Below, piece by piece: positions 41,298 through 52,435 of a stretch of DNA of 64,000 nt (position 1 is the first letter of the stretch; every line of letters starts with the position of its first letter). The notes under the pieces are model-generated. The model saw nothing but the letters and a program-made list of their open reading frames with translations, had not been told where the DNA came from and made no database searches. The position numbers were made by a program, and so were the translations under genes. The DNA comes from Flaccisagitta enflata (taxonomy: Eukaryota; Chaetognatha; Sagittoidea; Aphragmophora): the NCBI GenBank assembly GCA_965153355.1, contig OZ231127.1, forward strand, positions 88,040,001 to 88,104,000. The letters are read 5' to 3'.

Positions 41298-41829
41298 ATA
41301 AAAAGAAGGAAGGAAGGAGGGAAGTAAGGAAGGGAGGAATGGAAGGAAGGAAGAATGGGAGGAATGGAAGGAAAGGAGAAAGGGGGGAAGGAAGGGAGGA
41401 GGAAGGAGGAAGGAAGGAAGACGTCCTTGGAATTTTTTCATGGTAGTGGTGTTGTGCGCGTATCTCTAGATGCGAAATCTAGATCTGAAATTTTTCATGG
41501 CAGTGGTGTCTCTTGATTCATCGGTTGCCCCATGACTCCACGAATTTTATGGTGGTGGCGTGTGCGCGTCTCTAGATTCAATGAATTGGACCATTGGTTG
41601 CCCCAAGTCGAGAGAAAAAATGATTTCGTTTGCAAACCGCAGCAATGTTGCTACGTGGATTGTGGACGTGTGGAGGTTCGAGGAGAGACGGAGAGGATGG
41701 GGCAGCGTAGAGCAAGGAGGAGGTCGGGACGGAGCTGAAAGGGGGGAGTGGACAAGATATCAGAGATATCATGAGAAGAGGTGGAGAGAGTGAATTGGAG
41801 GAAGGTAGAGAATGAGGAGCTAAAAAAAA
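41298..41829. other. Purine-rich spacer
   Basis: GGAAGGAAGG tracts to 41420, then direct similarities around TTCATGGTAGTGGTGT at about 41439, 41498 and 41549. No exon recognised. Confidence 0.5.
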
Positions 41830-42357
41830 TAGTCGCAAAAGCGTTAAATGGTCAGCGGTACCCGTTGCCCCTATGTGAGTGTTTGTGGGTGTGAGGTGGT
41901 TAAAAGGGTAGCGGCCGCGAAGGGGCCAATGACCTATGCTGTTTTTATTTGGGCCTCAAGGATGGAATTAGGGCCTGGAGGCTGCAATTGGGGCCTTGAG
42001 GCTTGGATTTGGGCCTTGAGGCATGGATTTGAGCTTCGAGGCTGGGATTTCAGGTTTGAGGCTGAGTTTTGAGCTTCTAGACTGGGATTCAAGCTTTATG
42101 GATGGGGTTTGAGCTTCAAGGCTGGGATTTGAGTTTCAAAGCTGGAATATAAGCTTCGAAGCTGGGATTTGGGCCCTGAGACTTGGATTTGGGCCACGAG
42201 GGGGGGACGAAGAAGAAGAAGAAGAAGAAGAAGAAGAAGAAGAAGAAGAAGAAGAAGAAGAAGAAGAAGAAGAAGAAGAAGAAGAAGAAGAAGAAAGAGA
42301 AATTTCCCCTATGTGTGGAAGCATAGGTCATCGGCCCCTTCGGGGCCGCTGCCCAAA
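41830..42357 (+). mobile_element. Family C foldback-minisatellite element, best-preserved copy
   Basis: The left end is TAGTCGCAAAAGCGTTAAAT, then GGTCAGCGGTACCCGTTGCC. The left arm AGCGGCCGCGAAGGGGCC, then AATGACCTATGC, is the inverted complement of the right arm GCATAGGTCATCGGCCCC, then TTCGGGGCCGCTGCCC. Between them lie about 13 units near GGGCCTTGAGGCTTGGATTT and a pure (GAA)n tract of about 88 bases. No coding sequence. Confidence 0.9.
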
Positions 42358-43396
42358 AGTGGAGAATATATCAGAGATATCAGAAAATTGAGAGGTTAGG
42401 GGAGGAACGGGTAGAGCAAGGAAGAGGAAAGGAGAGGGATCATCTCTCAGAGGAGGACAGAGGAAGGGGTAGAGCCAGAAAGTGGAAGGGAGGGATGCAA
42501 TAAGGGAGAGAGTGTAGATGAATGATCATCTCTCAGAGTGCATGTTTATTGAGGTAATCTTGCTACCTCGGTATTCGTAATTCGCGCTGCAAGCTTCAAG
42601 ATTCTTTTTTTTTCTCGTCGAATACATTAAAATTCGAAATTGCCGTTAAAAACAACGAGGACATCTTTGTTTTACTTGCTCGTTATATTGCAGCGATTCC
42701 TTGTCTCATGTTTACACAAGTGTTACTCCTGCGAAGTGGCGTCTATTGGAACATGGAACAAACTAACTTTTACGATAACATTGTAAACCAGATTGATAAG
42801 TCGCTATTCGCTATGGGGTATTTTGCCTCCTGAATCCTGACATAATTATAACATTATAACTGACATAACGATAATTTTTCTAAACCAGTTTGATAAGTCG
42901 CTATGGGATATTTTGCCTCGTGCTTGGCAAATGGTACAGCAAACAATTCATTGAGAACATAATGAAGAAAATCTATCAATAACATTTTCCATGTCTTTTC
43001 ATAAAACTGAAGGCTTTTTTGCAGTGTCCTCTCGCTCTGTTGCTAATAGAACTTTTTTTTTACCGTCACAGTTAAAAGGTAGATTGAATGATTCATTTCT
43101 TTATTCTTTATCAATTTTATCTTTACTGCTCTTATATCAAAGGTCGCGGTCGTAAAAATCTTCTCAAAATCGTGTCCATATAATTTCATTGATTCTTTGT
43201 TTTTTTTTTTCAATGATAATAGTCATTTATTAATGGCTTTGAAGAGTTTGAAGAGTCTGTTTTGATTGCTCCTCTTTACATATTTTCATAAATTGAATGA
43301 GAAAAATTATTTTTCTCATTGTAGCTATTACAGAAAAGTTTTCAAATGCAAATATCAAATTTATGCCTTGTTATGCATTGCGTTGAGCACACGTAA
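42358..43396. other. Unassigned AT-rich sequence
   Basis: A direct repeat around GATAAGTCGCTATNNGNTATTTTGCCTC occurs at about 42796 and 42891. No exon recognised. Confidence 0.4.
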
Positions 43397-43460
43397 CAAC
43401 AAGGCCGGACTTACCGACCGACAGACACAGCGAGTTATTGAGTATTGTGCACGCGACTAA
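43397..43460 (-). mobile_element. Family A, internally deleted copy
   Basis: AACAAGGCCGGACTTACCG joins GACCGACAGACACAGCGAG and ends GTGCACGCGACTAAAA. Both ends are present while nearly all the interior is missing, in 64 bases. Confidence 0.7.
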
Positions 43461-43636
43461 AAAACTGTTATTAATGGATGCATGATGTGCATGTGCGTGT
43501 GCGTGTGCATGTGTATTTACATGCGCCAGTGCGTGTCTATGTCAATGTGGAGGAAAGTATCGCTGACTTATGACGTTGGCAATGACGTGGACTGCCATAT
43601 TGAATGAAGAATGCGACCCCTCTCTGGTTTGCTAAT

Positions 43637-44230
<594 letters not shown>

Positions 44231-44595
44231 TCACCGAGAGACAGAGACAGAGAGCGGATCTGACTTTGACAAGATAAAACAATATTCAGTTTTGCGTTAT
44301 CAGGCTTCAAACCTTAAAGCCTGATAATCAAGGGTCTCAAACTTTGCAGAGGCGGGACAAAAGCAAACAGTTCTAACGATCATCCAACTCGAAAACGTTC
44401 AAGTATGGAATATGAAAAATATATGTTTCTTTGTAATAAAAGAATTACAATTTATACTTTTTATTGGATAGCATTTCTAACAAAGAAGCTACCAATCTAC
44501 GAGTAAACAGTTGCTAAGGAACGGAAAATGTCAAGGAAATTCATTTGTGTGGAGCTCTTCGAACTGACACCGGCAGGGGGAGAACCCTTCCCGCT
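44231..44595. other. AT-rich spacer
   Basis: A short inverted repeat around GGCTTTAAGGTTTGAAGCC lies at about 44303-44322. No exon recognised. Confidence 0.4.
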
Positions 44596-44601
44596 TCTTT
44601 C

Positions 44602-44681
<80 letters not shown>

Positions 44682-44711
44682 TTCTTTCTTTCTTCTCTTT
44701 CTTTCTTTTAG

Positions 44712-44747
<36 letters not shown>

Positions 44748-44748
44748 T
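44596..44748. repeat. (CTTT)n-(CT)n microsatellite
   Basis: CTTT units passing into CT dinucleotides. Confidence 0.95.
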
Positions 44749-44795
44749 AACGGTTCAATCCAAAACAAAGTTTGATATATAATGTGAAAAGATTT

Positions 44796-47475
44796 TGGAA
44801 TAGGAGATCGCGCCCTCCATCCTTCCGCCCTCCCTTTTCTGAAATATACCTCCAAAGAACAAATTGCTAATTTCTGTTCAGTAGCCCTCCCTTTAAGGTC
44901 CCGCCCTCCCTCTGGAAAAAAGGTTTAAACCATATTCTATTGCTTTCAGCCCTCCCTTCCAATGCCCGCCCTCCCTTTCATGAAAATGGTTAGAACCATA
45001 TTTTGTTGCTTCCAGCCCTCCCTTCCAATGCCCGCCCTCCCTTTCATGAAAATGGTTAGAACCATATTCTGTTGCTTCCAGCCCTCCCTTCCAATGCCCG
45101 CCCTCCCTTTTATGAAAATGGGTTGAACCATATTTTGTTGCTTCCAGCACTCCCCCCCAAACCCGCCCTCCCTTTACCAAAAAAGGTTGTAATCAAATTC
45201 TGTTGCTTCCAGCCCTCCCTTCCAATGCCCGCCCTCCCTTTCATGAAAATGGTTAGAACCATATTTTGTTGCTTCCAGCCCTCCCTTCCAATGCCCGCCC
45301 TCCCTTTCATGAAAATGGTTTAGAACCATATTTTGTTGCTTCCAGCCCTCCCTTCCAATGCCCGCCCTCCCTTTCATGAAAATGGTTAGAACCATATTCT
45401 GTTGCTTCCAGCCCTCCTTCCAATGCCCGCCCTCCCTTTCATGAAAATAAGAACTATATCAAGCTGCTTCCAGCCCTCCTTTCCAATGCCCGCCCTCCCT
45501 TTCATGAAAATGGTTTGAACCATATTTTGTTGCTTCCAGCCCTCCCTTCCAATGCCCGCCCTCCCTTTCATGAAAATGGTTAGAACCATATTTTGTTGCT
45601 TCCAGCCCTCCCTTCCAATGCCCGCCCTCCCTTTCATGAAAATGGTTAGAACCATATTCTGTTGCTTCCAGCCCTCCCTTCCAATGCCCGCCCTCCCTTT
45701 CATGAAAATGGTTAGAACCATATTATGTTGCTTCCAGCCCTCCCCCTCCCTTTAAGGTCCCGCCCTCCCATTCAGAACCATATTTTGTTGCTTCCAGCCC
45801 TCCCTTCCACTGCCCGTCCTCCCTTTCATGAAAATGGTTAGAATTATTTTGTTGCTTTCAGCCCTCCCTTCCAATGCTCCGCCTCCTCATGAAAATGGGT
45901 AGAACCATTTTGTTGCTTCCAGCCCTCCCTTCCAATGCCCGCCCCCCCTTTCATGAAGATGGTTAGAACTATATTCTGTTGCTTCCAGCCCTCCCTTCCA
46001 ATGCCCGCCCTCCCTTTCATGAAAATGGGTTAAACCATATTTTGTTGCTTCCAGCACTCCCCCCCAAACCCGCCTTCCCTTTACCAAAAAAGGTTGTAAT
46101 CAAATTCTGTTGCTTCCAGCCCTCCCTTCCAATGCCCGCCCTCCCTTTTATGAAAATGGGTTGAACCATATTTTGTTGCTTCCAGCCCTCCCTTCCAGCC
46201 GTGCCCGCCCTCCCTTTCATGAAAATGGTTAGAACCATATTTTGTTGCTTCCAGCCCTCCCTTCCAATGCCCGCCCTCCCTTTCATGAAAATGGTTAGAA
46301 CCATATTTTGTTGCTTCCAGCCCTCCCTTCCAATGCCCGCCCTCCCTTTCATGAAAATGGTTAGAACCATATTCTGTTGCTTCCAGCCCTCCCTTCCAAT
46401 GCCCGCCCTCCCTTTCATGAAAAAGGGTTAGAACCATATTTTGTTGCTTCTAGCTCTCCCCCCCAAATGCTCCATCCCTTTACCATAAAATGGTTGGAAT
46501 CATATTTTGATGCTTTCAGCCCTCCCTTCCAATGCCCGCCCTCCCTTTCATGAAAATGGGTAGAACCATATTTTGTTGCTTCCAGCCCTCCCTTCCAATG
46601 CCCTCCCTTCCAATGCTTGCCCCCCCTTTCGTAAAGATGGTTAGAACTATATTCTGTTGCTTCCAGCCCTCCCTTCCAATACCCGCCCTCCCTTTCATGA
46701 AAATGGTTAGAACCATATTTTGTTGCTTTCAGCCCTCCCTTCCAATGCCCGCCCTCCCTTACATGAAAATGGGTTAAACCATATTTTGTTGCTTCCAGCC
46801 CTCCCTTCCAATGCCCGCCCTCCCTTTCATGAAAATGGTTAGAACCATATTTTGTTGCTTCCAGCCCTCCCTTCCAATGCCCGCCCTCCCTTTCATGAAA
46901 ATGGTTAGAACCATATTTTGTTGCTTCCAGCCCTCCCTTCCAATGCCCGCCCTCCCTTTCATGAAAATGGTTAGAACCATATTTTTGTTGCTTTCAGCCC
47001 TCCCTTCCAATGCCTGCCTCCTTTTCTATGAAAATGGTTGAACCATATTCTGTTGCTTCCAGCCCTCCTTCCAATGCCCGCCCTCCTTTTTATGAAAATG
47101 GGTTGAACCATATTTTGCTGCTTCTAGCACTCCCCCCCAAACCCGCCCTCCCTTTACCAAAAAAGGTTGTAATCAAATTCTGTTGCTTCCAGCCCTCCCT
47201 TCCAATGCCCGCCCTCCCTTTCATGAAAATGGTTAGAACCATATTTTTGTTGCTTCCAGCCCTCCCTTCCAATGCCCGCCCTCTTACATGAAAATGGGTT
47301 AAAAACCATATTTTGTTGCTTCCAGCACTCCCAAACTCCGCCTTTACCAAAAAGGTTGTAATCAACTTGTTGTTTCCAGCTCCTCCTTCTAATGCCCGCC
47401 CTCCCTTTCATGAAAATGGGTTAAACCATATTTTGTTGCTTCCAGCACTCCCCCAAACCCGCCCTCCCTTTACTC
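44796..47475 (-). repeat. 66-bp satellite array, inverted, with higher-order structure
   Basis: About 40 units complementary to those at 11725-13110, preceded at 44796-44885 by the shared flank. Units with TTACCAAAAAAGGTTGTAAT joined to GCACTCCCCCCCAAACCCGC recur at about 45145, 46050, 47125, 47335 and 47445, often at roughly 0.9-1.1 kb spacing. This suggests block duplication of a multi-unit repeat. Long frames repeating 22 residues reflect the 66-base period. Confidence 0.95.
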
Positions 47476-47729
47476 CTCCTCCCCTTCACCTTTACCTTTC
47501 TTCTCAAAGACGTGCGTCATTGATTGCAACCTAAACATACATTTTTTCTTTATTTAAAAGGCTGTACCCCTCAGTAAGTTGACAGGTAGGTTGTTTGGAT
47601 GGTCTGCTGGCAACACATTTGTGTGAGTATCCCTTTGTTGGTCATACTTATCTCATGAAAAAAAGAGGAAAGAAACGGCCATTCTCAGAAGAAAAGATTT
47701 TACCATTTCCATTAAAGAACTCAATGTAA
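47476..47729. other. Spacer
   Basis: No recognised feature. Confidence 0.4.
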
Positions 47730-47872
47730 TAATTCATTCATTCATTCAACCACTCATCCATTCATCCATCCATCCATTCATCCATTAAGTCATTCAATCA
47801 TTCAATCATTTAATCACTCAATCATTCAATCATTCAATCACTCAATCATTCAATCATTCATTCAACATTCCA
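47730..47872. repeat. (CATT/CATC/CAAT)n microsatellite
   Basis: Mixed CATT, CATC and TCAATCAT tetranucleotides. Confidence 0.93.
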
Positions 47873-47877
47873 TTCTT

Positions 47878-47906
47878 GGTGTAGAATCGCGTAGCATGCA
47901 ACTAAA
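47878..47906 (-). mobile_element. Family A hairpin-end fragment
   Basis: GGTGTAGAATCGCGTAGCATG, then CAACTAAAAA matches the hairpin end in diverged form. It lies just left of a family D element. Confidence 0.45.
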
Positions 47907-47911
47907 AATGA

Positions 47912-48180
47912 AACAGGTCGCCTAAGGGCAATATGTGGTTAGCAATACTCGTTGCCCTGCTTTGCATGAATATGAATTGGAGTGAGAGGAAGCAGGGCAG
48001 CGGCCCCAACGGGGATGAAGTCCTGTAGAACACAAGGGGACTTTTGTTCGTCATTCGGTTCATCAATTCAGTTCTGAGAGAGTAAATTTCAGGCCTGGGG
48101 AGGAGGAACAAATGTAATGATGAACAAAAGTCTCCCTGTGTTCTACAGGACTTTGTCCCCTTTGAGACCGCTGAGTAATT
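47912..48180 (+). mobile_element. Family D foldback element
   Basis: The left end is ACAGGTCGCCTAAGGGCAAT, then ATACTCGTTGCCCTGC. The left arm is GGGCAGCGGCCCCAACGGGG, then AAGTCCTGTAGAACACAAGG. The right arm GTGTTCTACAGGACTTTGTC, then CCCTTTGAGACCGCTG, is its inverted complement. The central minisatellite is nearly absent. A further partial right arm (TTCTACAGTACATCGTCCC) follows at 48253-48290. Confidence 0.85.
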
Positions 48181-48326
48181 ACCATAGTGTATCATGGGAA
48201 ATATAAAAAAAATGAAAGAAATATCGAATCCCCATGATATAACATGGGAAATGTTCTACAGTACATCGTCCCTTTCACAGCCGCTGCGAAAAAGGCAGAA
48301 TCATTGAGAAGCAAACCTCATCAAAA

Positions 48327-48489
48327 AACAAGGTCAGATACACGGCAAGACAGTGGCGGACTGTTGGGCAGGAGCAATAATGCAAGAACCGCTGGCAATT
48401 TAGAAATATCTAAGACCAACGGATGGATGGATGGATGGATGGATGGACAGACCTACACGGCAAGGTGTAGAGTTGCATGTCCGCGACTG
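48327..48489 (-). mobile_element. Family A element, diverged
   Basis: AACAAGGTCAGATACACGGC, distal AGTGGCGGAC at about 48352, GGGCAGGAGCAATAATGC, a GGAT/GGAC tract, then GGTGTAGAGTTGCATGTCCG and CGACT. As in the copy at 7131, the GTCCGCGAC hairpin arm goes with a GGCGGAC distal site. Confidence 0.78.
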
Positions 48490-48715
48490 AAAAGAGAAAA
48501 AAAAAACAAAAAGAACAAACAATTGTTTAATAGCTGTTATTTCTTTGATACTGGTAAAAGGAATGTGTAAAAAAAAATGAATTTTTGTTGTTTAAAAACA
48601 GAAAGATTTTGAACATATTGATATATTTCTTTTTAAAGATGGCTCTTAAACAGCAACACATAAAAATTCAGGTGTCTTACCATAATTTTGTTTCCTTCTG
48701 TTCGAAATTGTTTAT

Positions 48716-49030
48716 TAGGGTGAAAATAGGGTAACACTCGAATCTTATCTCCCTGTGTCCATTTCCATCATAGCTAATGACTCTGAAATTTGGCGAGGAT
48801 CAGATAATGTTTACTCATGACCGCCACCCCACCCCCTTTTCCATCAAAAAAGATAGGGAACCTAAATGGCCAAAATCTTTCTCATACATTTTCTATCGGA
48901 TACAAGGGGGTGACGTTCATGAGTAAACTTTATCTGATCATCACCCGATTTCAGAGTTTTGATGGAAATGGACACATTTCTTCCACGAGGAAGATGAGAT
49001 TCAAGTTTTACCATATTTTCATTCACCCTA
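48716..49030. mobile_element. Foldback element with TTAT target duplication
   Basis: The ends TAGGGTGAAAATAGGGTAA and TTACCATATTTTCATTCACC, then CTA are inverted. Arms of about 140 bases pair (TGTCCATTTCCATCA against TGATGGAAATGGACA, and a GTTTACTCATGA/TCATGAGTAAAC pair). TTAT occurs directly outside both ends (48712-48715, 49031-49034). No coding. Confidence 0.82.
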
Positions 49031-49177
49031 TTATTTATTTCAAAGACTAAGAAACCAAGGAAAATACAGGAATTTGAGCATTGGTAATGTACACTCCTCA
49101 GTGGTTTCCAAAAATCAGTCACACAATCTAGGAAATCATTCATCACATATTCCGTTTGGTATAGAAGGTAAATCCAT

Positions 49178-49279
49178 TTTAGTCGCGTACGACTCTACAA
49201 ATCCCGCTTTGTCCATCGGTTCGTTTGTCTGTCGGTCACACTTACTTTTTTTTATCACTTTTATTTTTANNNNNNNNNN
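49178..49279 (+). mobile_element. Family A, left part, ending at an assembly gap
   Basis: AGTCGCGTACGACT (shortened hairpin), CTACAAATCCCGCTTTGTCC, short TCGG tract, CACACTTACTTTTTTT, then ten N. The copy continues into the gap. Confidence 0.75.
49270..49279. other. Assembly gap (10 N)
   Basis: Ten undetermined bases inside T-rich sequence of a family A copy; the true gap length is unknown. Confidence 0.99.
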
Positions 49280-49544
49280 TTTTTTATCATATACTTTTTA
49301 TTATTCAATTTTTTTTAAGAATTGTTAATCATTGAATTTTTTTAATTAGATTGTCATAGATATTTTGATGATTTTTTTAAATTTTCAACATTATTTTACA
49401 TTCCATCATGAAAGAAACACAAAACTCACATAATTCTTTCCATATGGATTATGTCAAACCCCCTCTATATTTACAACACATTTATAAGTAGCTATATTCA
49501 GGATTAAGATGCATCCTTGTATGCTATATCAGGTTTAAGATGCA
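49280..49544. other. AT-rich stretch
   Basis: No recognised feature. Confidence 0.4.
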
Positions 49545-49569
49545 TATCCATCCATTTGTTTTTTTGTCC

Positions 49570-49632
49570 ATACATCCATCCATCCATCCATCTATCTTTC
49601 CATCCCTCTGTCCATCCATCCACCCATCCAAC
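49570..49632. repeat. (CATC)n microsatellite
   Basis: CATCCATC tetranucleotides with substitutions. Confidence 0.9.
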
Positions 49633-49784
49633 TTATTGCTTCCTTAACATGTGTTATTCTGGGTTTCAATTGTACTTGTCTGTAGGAAGAGTTGTTGCAG
49701 GTATGAGTGAGTGCATGAGTGAGAAGAAATGTTATAGTATAGCTACAGGGCAAGAGTTAGCGATATGAAGGCAAAGATGAAAAA

Positions 49785-49918
49785 ACAATGAAAGAAAGAA
49801 GAAAAGAAAGAAAGAAAAAAAGATAGATAGAAGGAAAAATAAAAAAGGAAAAGAAAAAAGAAGAACACACAAAAAGATAAGATTATATATATATAAGTAT
49901 AGATATTAGAGTAGAGAC

Positions 49919-49998
<80 letters not shown>
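49785..49998. repeat. Purine-rich (AAAG)/(GA)n tract
   Basis: GAAA-rich sequence followed by GA dinucleotides at 49923-49997. Confidence 0.9.
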
Positions 49999-50000
<2 letters not shown>

Positions 50001-50047
50001 AAAGAGAAAGGAATCTCTTTAAGAAGGAGATAGAAATCTTTCTACCA

Positions 50048-50132
50048 TTTTGACGCAATCGAGAATTCTCTATTGCGTCAAAAACACCAATTCTCCGTAG
50101 CGTCAATTTTGCGAATTCTCGATTGCGTCAAA
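50048..50132. repeat. Cluster of GAATTC-centred inverted repeats
   Basis: TTTTGACGCAATCGAGAATT, then CTCTATTGCGTCAAAA (50048-50083) is a 36-base palindrome with one mismatched pair. Half of it recurs at 50113-50132 as GAATTCTCGATTGCGTCAA. Not seen elsewhere in the window. Confidence 0.7.
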
Positions 50133-50840
50133 CTCCCAGAAAGACAGCCAAACATGCTAAAAGAGCAAGGTATTGGAACACTAACGCGGCTGCTTCCATA
50201 TATTGACTTGTGCTTAAGAGCTTTTCCTTGGATCGATGCCTCACCTCAAACTTTCCCCTTTTCATTTTTCAAGGCTTTTTTTTTTTTTTGTCCTTTTCTT
50301 CTTCCTCTTTCTCACCCTCTTCCTCCTCCTCCTCTCCCCCACCTTTCTCTTCCTTTTCCCCCCTCCCTCATGCTGTTGCTCTTCTTCCTCTCGTATTAGC
50401 CCAACCTACCCTTCGCTTCTTCTTCTTCTTCTTCTTCTCCTCCAAGAAGAAGAAGATTTTGCCCCCAATCCAATGGAAACTCAATAAGATGTCAAACAAA
50501 AATCTTTCCTCTCACGTTTCTCTTCTCCTCTTTTGTCGTTTACACGAAATTTTATCGAATTTCGACCATTTTTTAATTTCAGTTGCTCTTTAAATCTGTG
50601 TTTATTTGCGTCTTTTTCGTTTACTGCTACTTCGTATTCTGTGTTTTTTTTCCTTTTTGTTTGTCTTATTGTCAACCTTTTCTATTTTCTTTTCCTACTA
50701 TACTCTGCTGTTTCATGTTTTTTTCATTTTGGATTCTGTAACTCATCCCTCAGTTTGGCTGTCTGTCTTTACTGTCTCGTCCTTTTCTGTCAGTATCTCT
50801 CTGTCTTTGTCTCTGTCTCTCTCTGTCTCTGTCTGTCTGT
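50133..50840. other. Pyrimidine-rich spacer
   Basis: T- and C-rich sequence with short CTT runs (50417-50442) and degenerate TCTG units near 50790-50845. Open frames are not recognised. Confidence 0.5.
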
Positions 50841-50849
50841 CTCCCCCTG

Positions 50850-50911
<62 letters not shown>
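50850..50911. repeat. (CT)n microsatellite
   Basis: About thirty CT dinucleotides. Confidence 0.95.
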
Positions 50912-50914
<3 letters not shown>

Positions 50915-51089
50915 CAGATCTCAGTGTTGTTCATCATGTAGCTCATTTTGATTTCATGATTCATTTTGATTTATTGTTTTCACCAAATCTGTCCATTTCA
51001 AGAAGATAAAACGTTTCTTTCTTCAACGCTCCTTTTTTTCCTCCTGCTGTTCCAGCTTCTTTCATTTACTTTCTCTTTCGTTCTTTTCT

Positions 51090-51101
51090 TTTTCTCCTTC
51101 T

Positions 51102-51133
<32 letters not shown>

Positions 51134-51290
51134 TTCTTCTTCTTCTTCTTCTTCTTCTTCTTCTTCTTCTTCTTCTTCTTCTTCTTCTTCTTCTTCTTCT
51201 TCTTCTTCTTCTTTTTCTTCTTCTTCTTCTTCTTCTTCTTCTTCTTCTTCTTCTTCTCCTTCTTTTTCTTCTTCTTCTTCTTCTTTTGTT
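51090..51290. repeat. (CTT)n microsatellite
   Basis: About 65 CTT triplets with few changes; poly-Phe, poly-Lys, poly-Glu and poly-Arg frames are artefacts. Confidence 0.97.
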
Positions 51291-51599
51291 TTTGCCATCT
51301 TCTTTCATTTTCTTCACTCTGGTCGTAACTTTTCGTTGGTCTTCCCAGTTTGCCGTCGCTTTTGAGTGATGCCAGACTCATGCATCAAAATTCATCTTTA
51401 CAAACTTTTTTTCGTAACGATTTTTCGGGTAATTTTCTTCCGATTTCATCCTCTCAAAAGTCTGTCTGCTTCGAATGAATTTCACTCCCGTTTTGAAAAG
51501 GGTAAGGTACTTCATTTGGGCCTGGTAGAGAATGATGAGAGTGAAAAAAATCAAAGAAAGGAAGCTCTTCCTCTTTCTGTCTTTTGCACAAATTTTCTC

Positions 51600-51603
<4 letters not shown>
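51291..51603. other. Spacer
   Basis: No recognised feature. Confidence 0.4.

Positions 51604-51692
<89 letters not shown>
51604..51692. repeat. (CT)n microsatellite
   Basis: About 44 CT dinucleotides. Confidence 0.97.
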
Positions 51693-51695
<3 letters not shown>

Positions 51696-52099
51696 CTCTC
51701 TCCCTCTTAAAGGATGCGCGCATGCAAATCAGGGAAGCATCTTCCTTCGCTGTTCCTTGTCTAGATATGAGTGTCTCGTTGGGTGGGTCCACAACCCCTA
51801 TACTTCGCTTCTCCAATATGCCGATACTCTGATGAGTCAGGTCAACTGTCAAATGGATCATCATCATTATGCATCGGGCAGTTCCGACTTCAAAAGGATT
51901 TCTCTCGATCTGTCCCTGAGTTGAGTTCCTGCAGAATCTTTCTTTTCCTCGTCAAAATTGGGATCTTATTTCTTTACGATTTTGATATAAAAAGTCAAAA
52001 TCATTAATCAACGATTTCATCGACATGGAATTAAAACAGTGGAATTCTGATGGAAGCGGAAATGGGATAAACTTTGAAAATCCCTTTTCACGTTCTTTT
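51693..52099. other. Unassigned sequence
   Basis: Mixed-composition sequence with no exon or repeat recognised. Confidence 0.4.
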
Positions 52100-52295
52100 T
52101 AGTCGCGTGCTACGCCACTCTACACCCCGCTATGTCGGTCGGTCGGTCGGTCGGTTGGTCGGTCCCCTTTTTACTTTTTTGGCGTTTTTGAGCTTTTTGA
52201 GGCTACTGCTCCTGCCCAAATGCCCTAGTGACCTTCTCCAGCACTGCTCGTGCCAACCTGCACGCGACTGGGGTAGCCGTGTATCCGGCCTTGTT
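52100..52295 (+). mobile_element. Family A element, full length (same subfamily as 38532)
   Basis: AGTCGCGTGCTACGCCACT hairpin with one mismatch, CTACACCCCGCTATGTCGG, (TCGG)n, GAGCTTTTTGAGGC, CTCCTGCCCAAATGCCCTAG, distal CACGCGACT at 52261, GGGGTAGCCGTGTATCCGGC, then CTTGTT. Confidence 0.88.
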
Positions 52296-52435
52296 ATCTA
52301 CAATGTTTAGCGATTCAACGTTCACCGTGTGGAGAATTATGATGGATACAACATCAATCATTTGGTTTCTGTCCTGTTTTTAGGCTTTTCCAATGAAATA
52401 AACGTCATTTGCAATCAGTTTACCTAGAAACAGGT

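Noticed and set aside
40645-41301. 218-residue open frame on the plus strand
   Set aside because: It ends in a TGG microsatellite and a family A copy, has an equally open antisense frame, and no recognised domain.
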